Below, piece after piece: positions 36,401-45,104 of a stretch of 64,000 nt of DNA (the stretch's first letter is position 1; every line of letters starts with the position of its first letter). Location of the stretch: NCBI GenBank assembly GCA_012520505.1, contig JAAYOC010000021.1, forward strand, positions 143,218 to 207,217, in the 5' to 3' direction. This stretch comes from Oscillospiraceae bacterium (GTDB taxonomy: Bacteria > Bacillota > Clostridia > Oscillospirales > Acutalibacteraceae). The notes beneath the pieces were generated by a model. The model saw only the letters and a program-made list of their open reading frames with translations, was not told the DNA's origin and did no database searches. Both the position numbers and the translations under genes were made by a program.

Positions 36401-37467
36401 TATTCACCACTTCTATCTTTTACTAATTTTTCATGAGCTTCTTCTTTAAATTTTGAGAAATTAGCGAAGCCGGTTAAAGGGTCAAGGAAAGCTACAGTTT
36501 TAACTCTAATGTTTGATGCACCAATAGTCTTATAATATCTGTAAGATAGAATAACAACAGACAGCAGGAACATCAGCGATGTTAAAACTAAGAAAGTAAG
36601 AAGCATACCTGTTTGACTAAACAATGAGTTTACCGGAAGAATTCTAGCAATATATAAACCGGAAAGGTCTTCAACAGATGCATATGCTACACAGTAATTT
36701 TTACCGTCGATAGATATTGTTGCAATTTCAGAATCAACAAGTGCATTTTTATTTTCAAGAAATACAAGTTGACTATCGTACTTGTGTTCTTCTATAAGCT
36801 TGAAAAAGTTATCTGTTTCAAAAGTACCGGAATGGTAGTCTTTAGTGCTAAAGAGAATAGAACCTTTTTTGTCAACGATAATGTTTAAACTATTGTCTTT
36901 GTAAAGCTCGGTCGGGAAGAGGTCGTTGAAAACTTTACCATAGTTGTACATTCCAACAATATAACCATGAGTTTTTCCGTCGATTTCAACTATTCTTGTG
37001 TAATGAACAAAATCTTTGCTGATTCCTTCAAAAATATTTGTAACAAAGAAGTCTGTTTCACCAATTGCTTTTTTAAAGGACTCAATATTTGAAATTTTAC
37101 CAGTCTCGCCAGTAGAGGAGATATAATCGCCATCTGTTGTAAAAAACGTCAATGAATAGCAGTTGTTTGGAATAACTTCGTTAAAAAAATTAGTTAAATT
37201 TTTTCGTGTCATTTCTTTTTTATCTTTTTCAAAAGTTTGCATAAATTCAGAATGGACAAAATCCATTTGAGAATTATCGGATATTATCACCTTTGAAAAG
37301 CTGGTAGCGGAACTGATAGCTGATTTTAAAACTGCATCAGCCGCATTTAGAAATAGTCTGTTATAGGTAAATGTAATCATTAAAACATATGCAATGACGA
37401 AAAGTATAGCAACAAAAACTGAAGTTAAACTAGTTTTTGTGATGCTTCTTTCTTTCTCTTTCGGCAT
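33457..37467 (-). CDS. Membrane sensor c-di-GMP phosphodiesterase (Cache-like, degenerate GGDEF, EAL, PAS)
   Basis: A 1336-aa protein. TM1 is at about residues 15-35, then an outside sensor region of about 240 aa, TM2, a GGDEF domain with the degenerate motif ISGDKF, and an EAL domain. The EAL domain has intact catalytic residues: EALIR, NISP, LEFTES, DDFGSGYSS, KLDKLF, AEGVET and QGYIYSKPLP. The C-terminal half holds PAS-like domains (YRHMRKDGSYSWMKLHI). The predicted role is c-di-GMP hydrolysis controlled by an extracellular signal. The start ATG at 37467 has GGAGG 11 nt upstream. It is divergent from a second EAL protein. Confidence 0.9.
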   Translation of the reverse strand: MPKEKERSITKTSLTSVFVAILFVIAYVLMITFTYNRLFLNAADAVLKSAISSATSFSKVIISDNSQMDFVHSEFMQTFEKDKKEMTRKNLTNFFNEVIPNNCYSLTFFTTDGDYISSTGETGKISNIESFKKAIGETDFFVTNIFEGISKDFVHYTRIVEIDGKTHGYIVGMYNYGKVFNDLFPTELYKDNSLNIIVDKKGSILFSTKDYHSGTFETDNFFKLIEEHKYDSQLVFLENKNALVDSEIATISIDGKNYCVAYASVEDLSGLYIARILPVNSLFSQTGMLLTFLVLTSLMFLLSVVILSYRYYKTIGASNIRVKTVAFLDPLTGFANFSKFKEEAHEKLVKDRSGEYYICCVDMVGFRYINDTFGYDTGDFILVEITKEINNLLLEDELFARISGDKFVILTKRDLGNTDTNHFIYQLTDRISTIKPLAEAHIRLETQMGVYKILPGDIDEMSINALYDRALVALHSIKYLDTGIAIYDISVHNAQIEKKDIEAKMYDALKNGEFRVYIQPKYRTINGKLAGGEALIRWIDPEKGVVPPIKFIPIFEQNRFVHNIDLYVMEVVSRFIRMRLNDGLPVVPISLNISPVEITMLNFRESYIAIKDKYEIPDGLIELEFTESIFFENEKLFKETIVDLQKHGFTCSMDDFGSGYSSLNILKELPVNTLKLDKLFFRESENAERDRSIIRSVIAMARSLGIKTVAEGVETLDVAEYLKLVGCTLIQGYIYSKPLPLTEFEEKLDNENLDTDSGYDHDFDKFEVVPLDMPLSSSIEHTLRKAYAAIVEINTGGNIYHIYYPGDKNVRFDAIPERGFYSAFTQELAPKYVHPKDLEMVQTNLNPLFLSNHFKTNSDLGFEYRHMRKDGSYSWMKLHIIKARGGRTDSQIFFAYFNIIDDYKETEEILETMQKRFSAAYSHFNGAVFELDLTNATVEFLETHSVILEAVKDVKEFDVLLSFIVENLLHPDYREVLATVCSIEHLRRYFMEAKNKESIIVEVQAKPSRKVSTYSYYVATFSVQGDSTEKILLTVEDITEEKIKEVNLQLQHYVTDVAFSNVFEAVFRIMLKKDLFDCADFTNKNPYPKSFEGKYSLYVENMIQSFIKETDRETVRQTLSLEGLINFYNDKEMTQFQVAFQERAFPGSEDYVWKEILVIAKPFGYGQDETVYLFKSSVNEFRETEKNLNEYAYRLSYALAMFDYCYSVDCNTEEVQIIGGKSFENYIWDAEKLDYSKLSVEIKNAIIAEEDQSAFRRLTYLDELTEYFQNHSAYLIKYFKSNRGERNFAEVTIVYGTREQKITIFIRNINADDFGIGTIDTSSTLKEVYSDNSVSE

Positions 37468-37667
37468 AGATGTGTGCACCTCCAGGGCAGAAAATTAGAT
37501 GTAAAATTTGATACAAATTAATACAAAGTTAAATGTAAAAATTAGATACGTTTCATTATAACATTTATTATAACAATTTATAACTCAAAAGTACACACTA
37601 AATTATAACAAATTGCTTAATAAATAGTAGAAAATTAGAGGGTTTTAGTTTATTTTGAATAATAAAA
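37468..37667. other. Divergent regulatory region between two EAL genes
   Basis: AT-rich, no ORF. On the minus strand two TATAAT boxes occur close together (37552-37575), possible -10 elements for the 1336-aa gene, but no convincing -35 is seen. Confidence 0.4.
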
Positions 37668-37696
37668 TTGACAATGAGGTTTCAGGGTGATAATAT
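37668..37696 (+). promoter_or_regulatory. Strong sigma-A promoter of the 822-aa EAL gene
   Basis: A consensus TTGACA and TAATAT are 17 nt apart, with a leader of about 70 nt to the TTG start at 37771. Confidence 0.75.
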
Positions 37697-37770
37697 AACC
37701 TTGTGCTATTTTTATAAAAATTACAGCAATTTTTATCCAAATTAATTAAATTCACAATGGAGGGTTAATT

Positions 37771-40239
37771 TTGGGCAAAAAAGGTAATAAATTATTGGAA
37801 AATTCTCAAGAAGTAAAAAAATTAAGGATAAATATAAGCATCTTTCTGTCTTTGGTTTTTATTGTGGCAACGGTAGTTGCTGTCGGTCTTGCATACTATA
37901 ACTCTAGGTATGCAGAACAATATGCATTTTTGATTGCTAACTATGTCGTACTTGCAGTTTCGTATCTTATTATAGCAATAATTGCAATTGTTTTTGCTAT
38001 GAATAAGTATGAACTTAACATGAAAAAGTATGGCGATATTGATAAGCTTACGAGTGGTATTAATTACGAGAAGTTTTTAAAAGAAGCACAAACTTTGATA
38101 GAAGAAAATCCGGATACTGCGTTTGCAGTTTTTTATGGAGACATTCAAAATTTTAAATATGTAAATGACAATTTCGGTTATGATGTTGGTGACAAGCTTC
38201 TTATGTTCATTTCTAAAAAGTTGAAAGAAACTTTAGACAGAGAAAATCAACTTTTTGCTCGCATTTCTGCCGACAACTATGCAATCATTATTCCTTATAG
38301 GGATAAAAATGAATTTATCGAACCAATCTATTCAGTTATTGATGATATCAGTTGGTTTGAAGAATTTAAACAAGCTCACTATAAGCCGGAAGTTTATGTA
38401 GGCATTTATTGTTCGGAAGAGGGCGATAGTGCCTTAACTATAAGTGAGATGATTGACCGAGCTAATATGGCTCAGAAATCCATAAAAGGAAGCTCTGAAT
38501 ATCATATTGCTTTTTACACTGAGGAAATACGCGAACGTGTAATTGCTCAAAAAGAATTAGAGCGTCGGATGGATACAGCTCTTGCAAACGGTGAATTTAA
38601 AGCCTATTATCAGCCGAAATATGAGGTTGAAAATGGTGAAATTGTAGGCGCAGAGGCTCTTGTTCGTTGGGATAGTCCGGAAAATGGATTTATGGCACCT
38701 AGTAAGTTTATTCCATTATTTGAACAAAATGGCTTTATTATTGAACTCGATCAGTATATCTTTGAAAGCGTATGTAAAGATATGAGAGAATGGCTTGATA
38801 CAGGTGTTAATGTTGTTCCGGTTTCAGTTAATGTTTCTCGTCTTCAATTTTATAAGATTGATTTTGTAAAACGATATACAAGAATTAAAGAAAAATACAA
38901 TATTCCAAATGGACTTCTTGAGCTTGAATTCACAGAGAGTATAGTATTTGAAAATCTCGATATTCTTCGAAAAATAATACTTAGTCTAAAGAAAAATGGT
39001 TTTTCCTGTTCAATTGACGACTTTGGTTCTGGTTATTCTTCGCTTAATATTTTGAAGAATCTTCCTATGGATACAATAAAACTTGATAAACTTTTCTTTG
39101 ACGACAGTGAAAATGTTAATAGAGACAGAGCGCTTATTTCAAGTGTTATTACTATGGCCCGAGCACTTGATATGGAAACTGTAGCTGAAGGTATTGAAAA
39201 TTGGGCACAAGTATTTTTCCTTAAGGAAATAGGATGCGATATTATTCAAGGATATGTTTATTCAGAACCTATTCCTCATGCTAGATTTTCGAATCTTCTT
39301 CAAGGTAACAGAAGAAAAGAAATTCCTCAGCATCTTGCCGGTAGTAAAAATATTGTTATCGATGATCCTCCGGAAATGGCTGTTATAAAATATGAGGCGC
39401 TTCTTGGTTTACTTGGAGGATTGATTCTTGAAGTAGATTTTAATTCCGGCAAATTTATACTTCTTAACAATTCAATGAATGATAATTATTTCGAGGGAAG
39501 TGTTGAACAGGCTGGTGAAAATTACGAAACTTCTTTTCTTGAAAGTATTGAAAAATTTGTCCATCCGGAAGACTTTAAGATAGTTAAAAATCGCTGTTCA
39601 TCTATTGCAGTTATGTCAGCATTCTATCAAGGTGAAGTAAGAATTATTACTGAACTTCGTCTAATGTCTAAATATTCAAAATCTTATGAATGGGCAAAAT
39701 TTACCATAGCGAGAATCAATTCCGATCCGGATGCAAATGATTTTAGGGCATTTGTTTATCTTGAACAGCATAGAGGCGCTTTATTGGAAAATATAGGGCA
39801 AATAGTAATTTCTGACGCAGTAAAGGATGTGTTTTCAAACATATGCTCACTTATTTACGAATTTGAAAATGAACATGGTACATTTAAGAGAATTTTTTGT
39901 AACACAGAACTTATGGGCGATCAACCCGAAGTTGGAGATATTCAGTGGCTTCGTGAGTGCTATTTTCCTAAAGTACTTTTTGCAGAGGATTTACAAGAAT
40001 TTTTAGAATTTACTGATTTAAAAAATATAGAAAAGGCAGTTAAAGCCGGTAAAACACAACTAATTACTAGTACGAGAGCAATTACCGAAGAAAAACAATT
40101 GGATATGCAGGTGAAAATAGTAGTTGTACCTTCGAAAGATGGAGTAGGTGAATATGATTTTATTATGTTCTGTTATGCTGAAGAAATAGAAGATGCTCCA
40201 AAGGTTAAGACAGAGCAGAAAAATAAAGTGAAAATGTAA
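37771..40239 (+). CDS. Membrane c-di-GMP phosphodiesterase (degenerate GGDEF, EAL)
   Basis: An 822-aa protein. Two TM helices (about residues 22-45 and 55-78) are followed by a GGDEF domain with a lost signature (RISADNYAII instead of GGDEF) and an EAL domain with all catalytic residues (EALVRW, NVSR, LEFTES, DDFGSGYSS, KLDKLFF, AEGIEN, QGYVYSEPIP). A C-terminal region of about 300 residues is possibly PAS-like. The start is TTG preceded by GGAGGG. Its EAL half is closely similar to that of the divergent gene at 33457, suggesting a duplication. Confidence 0.9.
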   Translation: MGKKGNKLLENSQEVKKLRINISIFLSLVFIVATVVAVGLAYYNSRYAEQYAFLIANYVVLAVSYLIIAIIAIVFAMNKYELNMKKYGDIDKLTSGINYEKFLKEAQTLIEENPDTAFAVFYGDIQNFKYVNDNFGYDVGDKLLMFISKKLKETLDRENQLFARISADNYAIIIPYRDKNEFIEPIYSVIDDISWFEEFKQAHYKPEVYVGIYCSEEGDSALTISEMIDRANMAQKSIKGSSEYHIAFYTEEIRERVIAQKELERRMDTALANGEFKAYYQPKYEVENGEIVGAEALVRWDSPENGFMAPSKFIPLFEQNGFIIELDQYIFESVCKDMREWLDTGVNVVPVSVNVSRLQFYKIDFVKRYTRIKEKYNIPNGLLELEFTESIVFENLDILRKIILSLKKNGFSCSIDDFGSGYSSLNILKNLPMDTIKLDKLFFDDSENVNRDRALISSVITMARALDMETVAEGIENWAQVFFLKEIGCDIIQGYVYSEPIPHARFSNLLQGNRRKEIPQHLAGSKNIVIDDPPEMAVIKYEALLGLLGGLILEVDFNSGKFILLNNSMNDNYFEGSVEQAGENYETSFLESIEKFVHPEDFKIVKNRCSSIAVMSAFYQGEVRIITELRLMSKYSKSYEWAKFTIARINSDPDANDFRAFVYLEQHRGALLENIGQIVISDAVKDVFSNICSLIYEFENEHGTFKRIFCNTELMGDQPEVGDIQWLRECYFPKVLFAEDLQEFLEFTDLKNIEKAVKAGKTQLITSTRAITEEKQLDMQVKIVVVPSKDGVGEYDFIMFCYAEEIEDAPKVKTEQKNKVKM

Positions 40240-40266
40240 ACAGGCGAAAGAATAGATAGAAGAAAG

Positions 40267-40302
40267 AAACCCGTTAAAGGAAATTTCCTTTAACGGGTTT
40301 CT
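40267..40302 (+). terminator. Intrinsic terminator after the EAL gene
   Basis: AAACCCGTTAAAGGAA pairs with TTCCTTTAACGGGTTT (perfect, minimal loop), followed by CTTATTTT. Confidence 0.85.
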
Positions 40303-40311
40303 TATTTTCAA

Positions 40312-40383
40312 GTAATTTTGTTTGCAGTTTCATTTAGAATTCTGCCTGTAATTTTGTTTGCAGTTTTATTTAGAATTTTGCTT
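40312..40383. repeat. 36-bp tandem repeat (two copies)
   Basis: Two tandem 36-bp units starting GTAATTTTGTTTGCAGTTT differ at a few positions. A partial third unit (GTGATTTTT) follows. It lies between the EAL terminator and the hppA stop codon. Confidence 0.85.
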
Positions 40384-40401
40384 GTGATTTTTATTGTTCT
40401 T

Positions 40402-42426
40402 TTATGAAAGCAATCCGCCATAAGTAGCAATAAGTGTAGCAAACACGGTTGAAATAACAGTCATAAGTTTAATAAGAATATTGATTGAAGGACCGGATGT
40501 ATCTTTGAATGGATCACCTACTGTATCGCCTACAACGGCAGCATGGTGTGCTTCAGAACCTTTTCCGCCAAAGGCTCCGCCTTCAATATATTTTTTAGCA
40601 TTATCCCAAGCACCACCAGAGTTTGACATAAAGATAGCCATGAGGACACCGGTAACAAGTGAACCGGCAAGCATGCCACCGAGAGCTTCGGCGCCAAGCA
40701 CAAAACCTACAGCAAGTGGAGAAAGCACTGAAATAATACCAGGAATTATCATTTCCTTTAAGGCAGCTGTTGTTGAAATAGCAACACATGTTTTGTAGTC
40801 AGGTTTAGCCTTGCCTTCAAGAATTCCGGGAATTTCTTTGAATTGGCGACGCACTTCTTCAATCATTTGATTTGCAGCTTTACCAACAGAATTCATTGTA
40901 AATGCTGAGAAAAGGAAAGGAAGCATACCGCCTATGAAGAGACCAATTACTACCATTGGATTTGTTACATCAATGAAAATTGGTTTGCCGGTTATCATGG
41001 AAATAGATTCTGTATATGTTGTGAAAAGAGCAAGTGCAGTGAGAGCTGCTGAACCTATAGCAAAACCTTTACCAATTGCAGCTGTTGTGTTGCCAACAGA
41101 GTCAAGCTTATCTGTGATTTCACGAACCTCTTCGTCAAGACCGGCCATTTCAGCAATACCGCCGGCATTGTCTGCAATTGGACCATAAGCATCAACTGCA
41201 ACTGTAATACCTGTTGTTGAAAGCATTCCTACTGCTGCGAGTGCAATACCATAAATGCCTGCAAATTTAAAAGCAACAAAAATACCTATAGCAATGAAGA
41301 GAATAGGAATTGCTGTTGACATCATACCTACTGAAAGACCGGAGATAATCGTTGTTGCAGCACCTGTTTGTGATTGCTCTGCAATTCTCTTAACTGATTT
41401 ATATTCATCGGATGTATAAATTTCTGTTACCGCACCAATTGCAAGACCAACTACAAGACCTGCAACTATAGCGATGAATGCACCAATACCCTCAAAACAA
41501 AATGTGCAAAGCACGTAAGCACCAATTATTACGAGAATTGATGATACCCATTGAGCAGCTTTAAGAGCTGTGTGAGGATTTGAACCATCTTTACTGCGAA
41601 CAAAGAAGGTTGAAATGATTGACGCAATAATACCGATTCCTGAAAGGAAAAGAGGGTAGAAAATACCGGCTTTTGGAATAACTTCAGTAACTACTGAATT
41701 TTCTGTAAGAAGGGCACCAAGAGTAACTGCAGAAACTACTGAACCTACATATGATTCATAAAGGTCAGCACCCATGCCTGCAACGTCACCAACGTTGTCA
41801 CCAACATTGTCAGCAATAACTGCCGGGTTTCTTGGATCGTCTTCTGGAATATTATTCTCTACTTTACCAACAAGGTCAGCACCGACATCAGCAGCTTTTG
41901 TATAAATACCGCCACCAACACGTGCGAAGAGAGCGATTGAGGAAGCACCAAGGCTGAAGCCAAAGAGAACATCTGTATTCTCTGTGATTGTGTAGATTGT
42001 ACCTACACCGAGAAGTCCAAGTCCTACAACTGACATACCCATTACAGCGCCACCGGAGAAAGCAATTGAAAGGGCTTTGTTCATTCCACTTTCTTTTGCT
42101 GCGTTAGCTGTTCTAACGTTTGCTTTTGTTGCTACCTGCATACCGAAAAATCCTGAAAGAACTGAGAAAAGAGCACCTGCTACGAAGCATATTGCCATTG
42201 TCCAGTTGATAGCAAGACCAATGATAAGAAGGAGAGCAAGAACGAAGAATACAAGAATTTTGTATTCGGATGTAAGAAATGCAAGAGCACCTATTTGAAT
42301 ATTGCTGGCAATTTCTTTCATCTCGTCTGTTCCCGCAGGAGCTCTTTTAACTTTTACTGCTAGATAAAAAGCAAATAAAAGTGCGACAAAGCCCGTAACA
42401 GGAACGAGAATTAGGAATTTTTCCAT
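40402..42426 (-). CDS. hppA: K+-dependent-type membrane-bound pyrophosphatase (ion pump)
   Basis: A 674-aa, about 16-TM pump that couples hydrolysis of inorganic pyrophosphate to H+ or Na+ export. The catalytic loops are intact: [37 protein letters not shown] and [22 protein letters not shown]. The [10 protein letters not shown] motif has Ala where K+-independent pumps have Lys, so it belongs to the K+-dependent class. Whether it moves Na+ or H+ cannot be told by eye. AGGAGG precedes the ATG. It is a single-gene unit with its own promoter. Confidence 0.95.
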   Translation of the reverse strand: MEKFLILVPVTGFVALLFAFYLAVKVKRAPAGTDEMKEIASNIQIGALAFLTSEYKILVFFVLALLLIIGLAINWTMAICFVAGALFSVLSGFFGMQVATKANVRTANAAKESGMNKALSIAFSGGAVMGMSVVGLGLLGVGTIYTITENTDVLFGFSLGASSIALFARVGGGIYTKAADVGADLVGKVENNIPEDDPRNPAVIADNVGDNVGDVAGMGADLYESYVGSVVSAVTLGALLTENSVVTEVIPKAGIFYPLFLSGIGIIASIISTFFVRSKDGSNPHTALKAAQWVSSILVIIGAYVLCTFCFEGIGAFIAIVAGLVVGLAIGAVTEIYTSDEYKSVKRIAEQSQTGAATTIISGLSVGMMSTAIPILFIAIGIFVAFKFAGIYGIALAAVGMLSTTGITVAVDAYGPIADNAGGIAEMAGLDEEVREITDKLDSVGNTTAAIGKGFAIGSAALTALALFTTYTESISMITGKPIFIDVTNPMVVIGLFIGGMLPFLFSAFTMNSVGKAANQMIEEVRRQFKEIPGILEGKAKPDYKTCVAISTTAALKEMIIPGIISVLSPLAVGFVLGAEALGGMLAGSLVTGVLMAIFMSNSGGAWDNAKKYIEGGAFGGKGSEAHHAAVVGDTVGDPFKDTSGPSINILIKLMTVISTVFATLIATYGGLLS

Positions 42427-42484
42427 TTTAAATCCTCCTAAATTTGTTCCCCAAAAAAATGTGTTTCCGTATTAGGACTTGCTT

Positions 42485-42513
42485 ATTGTAACAGACAAAA
42501 GTTGCAATTTCAA
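42485..42513 (-). promoter_or_regulatory. Promoter of the pyrophosphatase gene
   Basis: On the minus strand TTGAAA and TACAAT are separated by 17 nt, about 60 nt before the ATG. Confidence 0.5.
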
Positions 42514-42649
42514 CTATTAAATCTGTCAAAGTGCTAACATTTTTTTAACGGTCTTTGTTAAAATTGCACAAAAATGAACAGATTTTGAACAAACCACCAT
42601 ATATTGTGGGTTGTTCGCTTTTTATCCACAATCGTACAGAAAATACTTG

Positions 42650-42678
42650 TTGCAATTTTATTTTTTTCAGTTTATATT
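42650..42678 (+). promoter_or_regulatory. Promoter of the dcw cluster (mraZ)
   Basis: TTGCAA and TATATT are separated by 17 nt, giving a leader of about 60 nt. Confidence 0.6.
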
Positions 42679-42688
42679 ATATGTATAA

Positions 42689-42736
42689 GGTGGAGTAGTT
42701 TCCCACAAAATATAATCAAAATGGTGGAAAGTGGAG
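42689..42736 (+). promoter_or_regulatory. Candidate MraZ-binding boxes
   Basis: GTGGAG-type boxes occur at 42690-42695 and 42731-42736, with GTGGAA at 42723-42728 and the complementary TTTCCCAC at 42700-42707. MraZ proteins bind short G-rich direct repeats upstream of their own gene, so this is a plausible autoregulatory site. Confidence 0.4.
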
Positions 42737-42744
42737 TAAAGAAT

Positions 42745-43164
42745 ATGGATTTTCTTGGTCTATACAAACATAGCTTAGATGCAAAAAATCGAATATTCAT
42801 TCCTTCTAAGTACAGAGAGTACCTAGGAGGCACTTTCGTTATTTGTCCGGGTGCAGATAAAAGCCTTTATGTTTATTCAATAGAAGAGTGGGAAAAAGTA
42901 GCAGCACAAGTTAAGGCACTTGGCAGTACTCCGGAACTAAGGCGTTACAAGCGAAGCTTTTTTGAACGTGCTGATATGGTTGAGTTGGATAAACAAGGGC
43001 GTTTTACGATAAAAGCAGAACTTAAAGAATATGCACACCTTGATAAGGATATTGTAATTGCAGGTTCGGGTAACAAGTTTGAAATTTGGGATGCAGAATC
43101 TTATGAGGAAGAAACACGTAGGACACTTTCTGCTGACGATCTTGATATTGAGGTTATATTCTAA
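42745..43164 (+). CDS. mraZ: Transcriptional regulator MraZ
   Basis: A 139-aa protein with two SpoVT/AbrB-type half domains (GLYKHSLDAKNRIFIPSKYRE and RADMVELDKQGRFTIKAELKEYA), the standard MraZ fold. MraZ binds DNA upstream of the dcw operon and controls it. The start MDFLGLYKHSLDAK matches the family and follows GGAG. The extra 47 codons in the track cover the promoter. The stop shares one base with the rsmH start (TAATG). Confidence 0.95.
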   Translation: MDFLGLYKHSLDAKNRIFIPSKYREYLGGTFVICPGADKSLYVYSIEEWEKVAAQVKALGSTPELRRYKRSFFERADMVELDKQGRFTIKAELKEYAHLDKDIVIAGSGNKFEIWDAESYEEETRRTLSADDLDIEVIF

Positions 43165-44090
43165 TGTCATTTTCACATATTCCGGTTTTATATGACGAGG
43201 TTTTGGATTCTCTAAAAATAAAACAAAATGGTGTTTATGTAGATGCGACCGCCGGAGGCGGCGGGCATTCGGCAGGAATTTTAGAAAAACTTGGAGAAGA
43301 TGGCAGGTTAATCTGTTTCGACAGAGACCCGGATGCAATCGCGACATTAACTAAGCGGTTTAAAGATGAAAGAAAAGTAACAATAGTCCACGACAACTAT
43401 TGCAATATAAAATCGGTATTAAAAAAACTTAATGTTGGCGAAGTTGATGGAATTTTAGCCGACCTAGGCGTAAGTTCACATCAACTCGACACAGTGGAAA
43501 GAGGGTTCTCTTTCCACTATGATGCACCGCTTGACATGCGAATGAGTCAAGCGGGGCCAACTGCGGCGGATTTATGCAATAAGCTTAGTGAACGGGAACT
43601 TGCAAGAATCATCCGCGATTATGGTGAAGAAAAATATGCGACAAGTATTGCAAGGAATATTGTAAGGGCGAGAGAAAACGAGCCGATAAAAACAACTTTG
43701 CAACTCGCGGATATAATTGCAAGTTCAATGCCGGCGAAAGCTCGCCGAAGTGGGCATCCGGCCCGCCACACTTTTCAGGCACTTCGAATAGAAGTAAATG
43801 GTGAGCTTGAAAATTTGAAAGCTGCTGTGAACGACATGTTTGATTCTCTAAAGATAAATGGAGTTTTATCGATAATAACCTTCCATTCTTTAGAGGACAG
43901 AATCGTAAAACAAAGTTTTGCAGATTTTTGTATGGGCTGTATATGTCCGCCTGAATTTCCAATTTGTGTATGTGGCAATATTCCAAGAGGAAAATTAATT
44001 TTCAAGTTTAAAGATGCAAGTGAAGAAGAAATTGAAAAAAATCCACGGTCAAGAAGTGCAAAGCTTCGTTCAATTGAACGGATAAATTAG
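43164..44090 (+). CDS. rsmH: 16S rRNA (cytosine1402-N4)-methyltransferase
   Basis: A 308-aa SAM-dependent enzyme that methylates C1402 in the ribosomal P site. The visible motifs are HIPVLYDEVLDSL at the N-terminus, SAM-binding VDATAGGGGHSAGIL, DGILADLGVSSHQLD, RRSGHPARHTFQALRIEVNGEL and the C-terminal NPRSRSAKLRSIERI. Length is normal. It is the usual second gene of the dcw cluster, one-base overlapped with mraZ. Confidence 0.96.
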   Translation: MSFSHIPVLYDEVLDSLKIKQNGVYVDATAGGGGHSAGILEKLGEDGRLICFDRDPDAIATLTKRFKDERKVTIVHDNYCNIKSVLKKLNVGEVDGILADLGVSSHQLDTVERGFSFHYDAPLDMRMSQAGPTAADLCNKLSERELARIIRDYGEEKYATSIARNIVRARENEPIKTTLQLADIIASSMPAKARRSGHPARHTFQALRIEVNGELENLKAAVNDMFDSLKINGVLSIITFHSLEDRIVKQSFADFCMGCICPPEFPICVCGNIPRGKLIFKFKDASEEEIEKNPRSRSAKLRSIERIN

Positions 44091-44526
44091 GTTGAACAGA
44101 AATAGAAAGTTGTTGAAGAGTAAAAGTCAAAAATAAAAAATTGTGAAAAACAAATGGAAAGTATAAATGAAACATAAAAAAGCACGAAAACAAACGAATA
44201 AATATAGATGAAACGCAAAAAAACGTAATTAATAGATTGAAAAGCACAAAAAAATACACAAAAGAATACACGAAAGAATAAAAATAAAAAACAGAAAATA
44301 ATCATACAAAGTTACTTAAGTTTAACACTTAGGTAGATATTTGTTTCCAAAGAACGTCAAGTAAAAGGAATGTAAAATAGCAAAGCAGTAAAACAGCAAA
44401 GTAATAAAGTAATAAAGTGATAAAGTAACAAAACAACAAAAGCAAAATAGCAAAACAACGAGATAACGCAAGGCAAAACAATAAAGTAATAAAGTCGGAA
44501 AATAACAAACGAAAGGTGGTGGAGAC
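44091..44526. other. A-rich low-complexity spacer between rsmH and ftsL
   Basis: This 436-nt stretch is dominated by A on the plus strand, with no credible gene. The minus-strand ORFs listed there (44008-44655) are low-complexity Phe/Leu/Tyr strings. From about 44375 it turns into short tandem repeats (annotated separately). In most dcw clusters this junction is short or overlapping. Confidence 0.7.
44375..44505. repeat. Short AGTAATAA/AGCAAAAC tandem repeat array
   Basis: About a dozen degenerate units of 8-10 bp (AAAGTAATA, AAAACAACA, AAAGCAAAAT) run up to the ftsL ribosome binding site. Confidence 0.6.
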
Positions 44527-45027
44527 GTGGCAACTTATCAAAGAACAGAAGCATATGATTATAATAGAGTTATGAATGCAGCGCCAAAGCGAGCGCCACA
44601 AAGACAAGCACGCCCGGCTCCAAGACCTAGAGTTATTGAAAAGTCGCGGGCACAACTTCGGGCTGAAGCAATGCGTTCCAGAAAAGCTACAATAAAGGCT
44701 TTAGTAATCTGTGCAATATTTTTTATGTTCATCAGTTTCCAAATTTATAGTCAGGTTAAGGTTGACGAACTGGACAGAGAACTAAATGCTGTAAATACAG
44801 AAATAAGTATACTTGACAGTGAGAATACAAGACTTAACATGCAACTCGATGCAATGATTTCACTTGAAAAGGTTGACCAGTATGCACAAGAACAACTTGG
44901 AATGGTAAAAGTTGAGAATTATCAAGTTACTTATGTAGACCTCTCAGGTGATGATTCTGTTGTTGTCAGTGGCGGAAAAACTTATAGAAATTTATGGCAG
45001 ACCTTAAAGGCACAGTTCAGTAAATAG
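44527..45027 (+). CDS. ftsL: Cell division protein FtsL-like
   Basis: A 166-aa bitopic protein. A basic cytoplasmic N-terminus (about 60 residues, RAPQRQARPAPRPR) is followed by one TM helix (TIKALVICAIFFMFISFQIY) and an outside coiled coil (VDELDRELNAVNTEISILDSENTRLNMQLDAM) of the FtsL/DivIC type. It ends with KVDQYAQEQLGM, typical of FtsL. It recruits the FtsQ/FtsB-like complex and the septal PBP. The GTG start is preceded by AAAGGTGG. Position after rsmH supports the call. Confidence 0.85.
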   Translation: MATYQRTEAYDYNRVMNAAPKRAPQRQARPAPRPRVIEKSRAQLRAEAMRSRKATIKALVICAIFFMFISFQIYSQVKVDELDRELNAVNTEISILDSENTRLNMQLDAMISLEKVDQYAQEQLGMVKVENYQVTYVDLSGDDSVVVSGGKTYRNLWQTLKAQFSK

Positions 45028-45040
45028 TAGTAAACTAAAT

Positions 45041-45070
45041 TGAGAGTTAGGAAAGCTTTCCTAACTCTCA
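45041..45070. other. Perfect 30-nt palindrome between ftsL and the PBP gene
   Basis: TGAGAGTTAGGAAAG and CTTTCCTAACTCTCA form a perfect hairpin with no loop and no following T run. It could be an RNA processing or stability element rather than a terminator, as it sits within a cotranscribed cluster. Confidence 0.7.
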
Positions 45071-45104
45071 TAGTCGTAATAATGGGAAGCATGGAGGTGC
45101 CATT

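Noticed and set aside
44008-44655. Several minus-strand hydrophobic ORFs (for example 44329-44655)
   Set aside because: They read A-rich repeats in antisense as Phe/Leu/Tyr strings; no ribosome binding site and no family resemblance.
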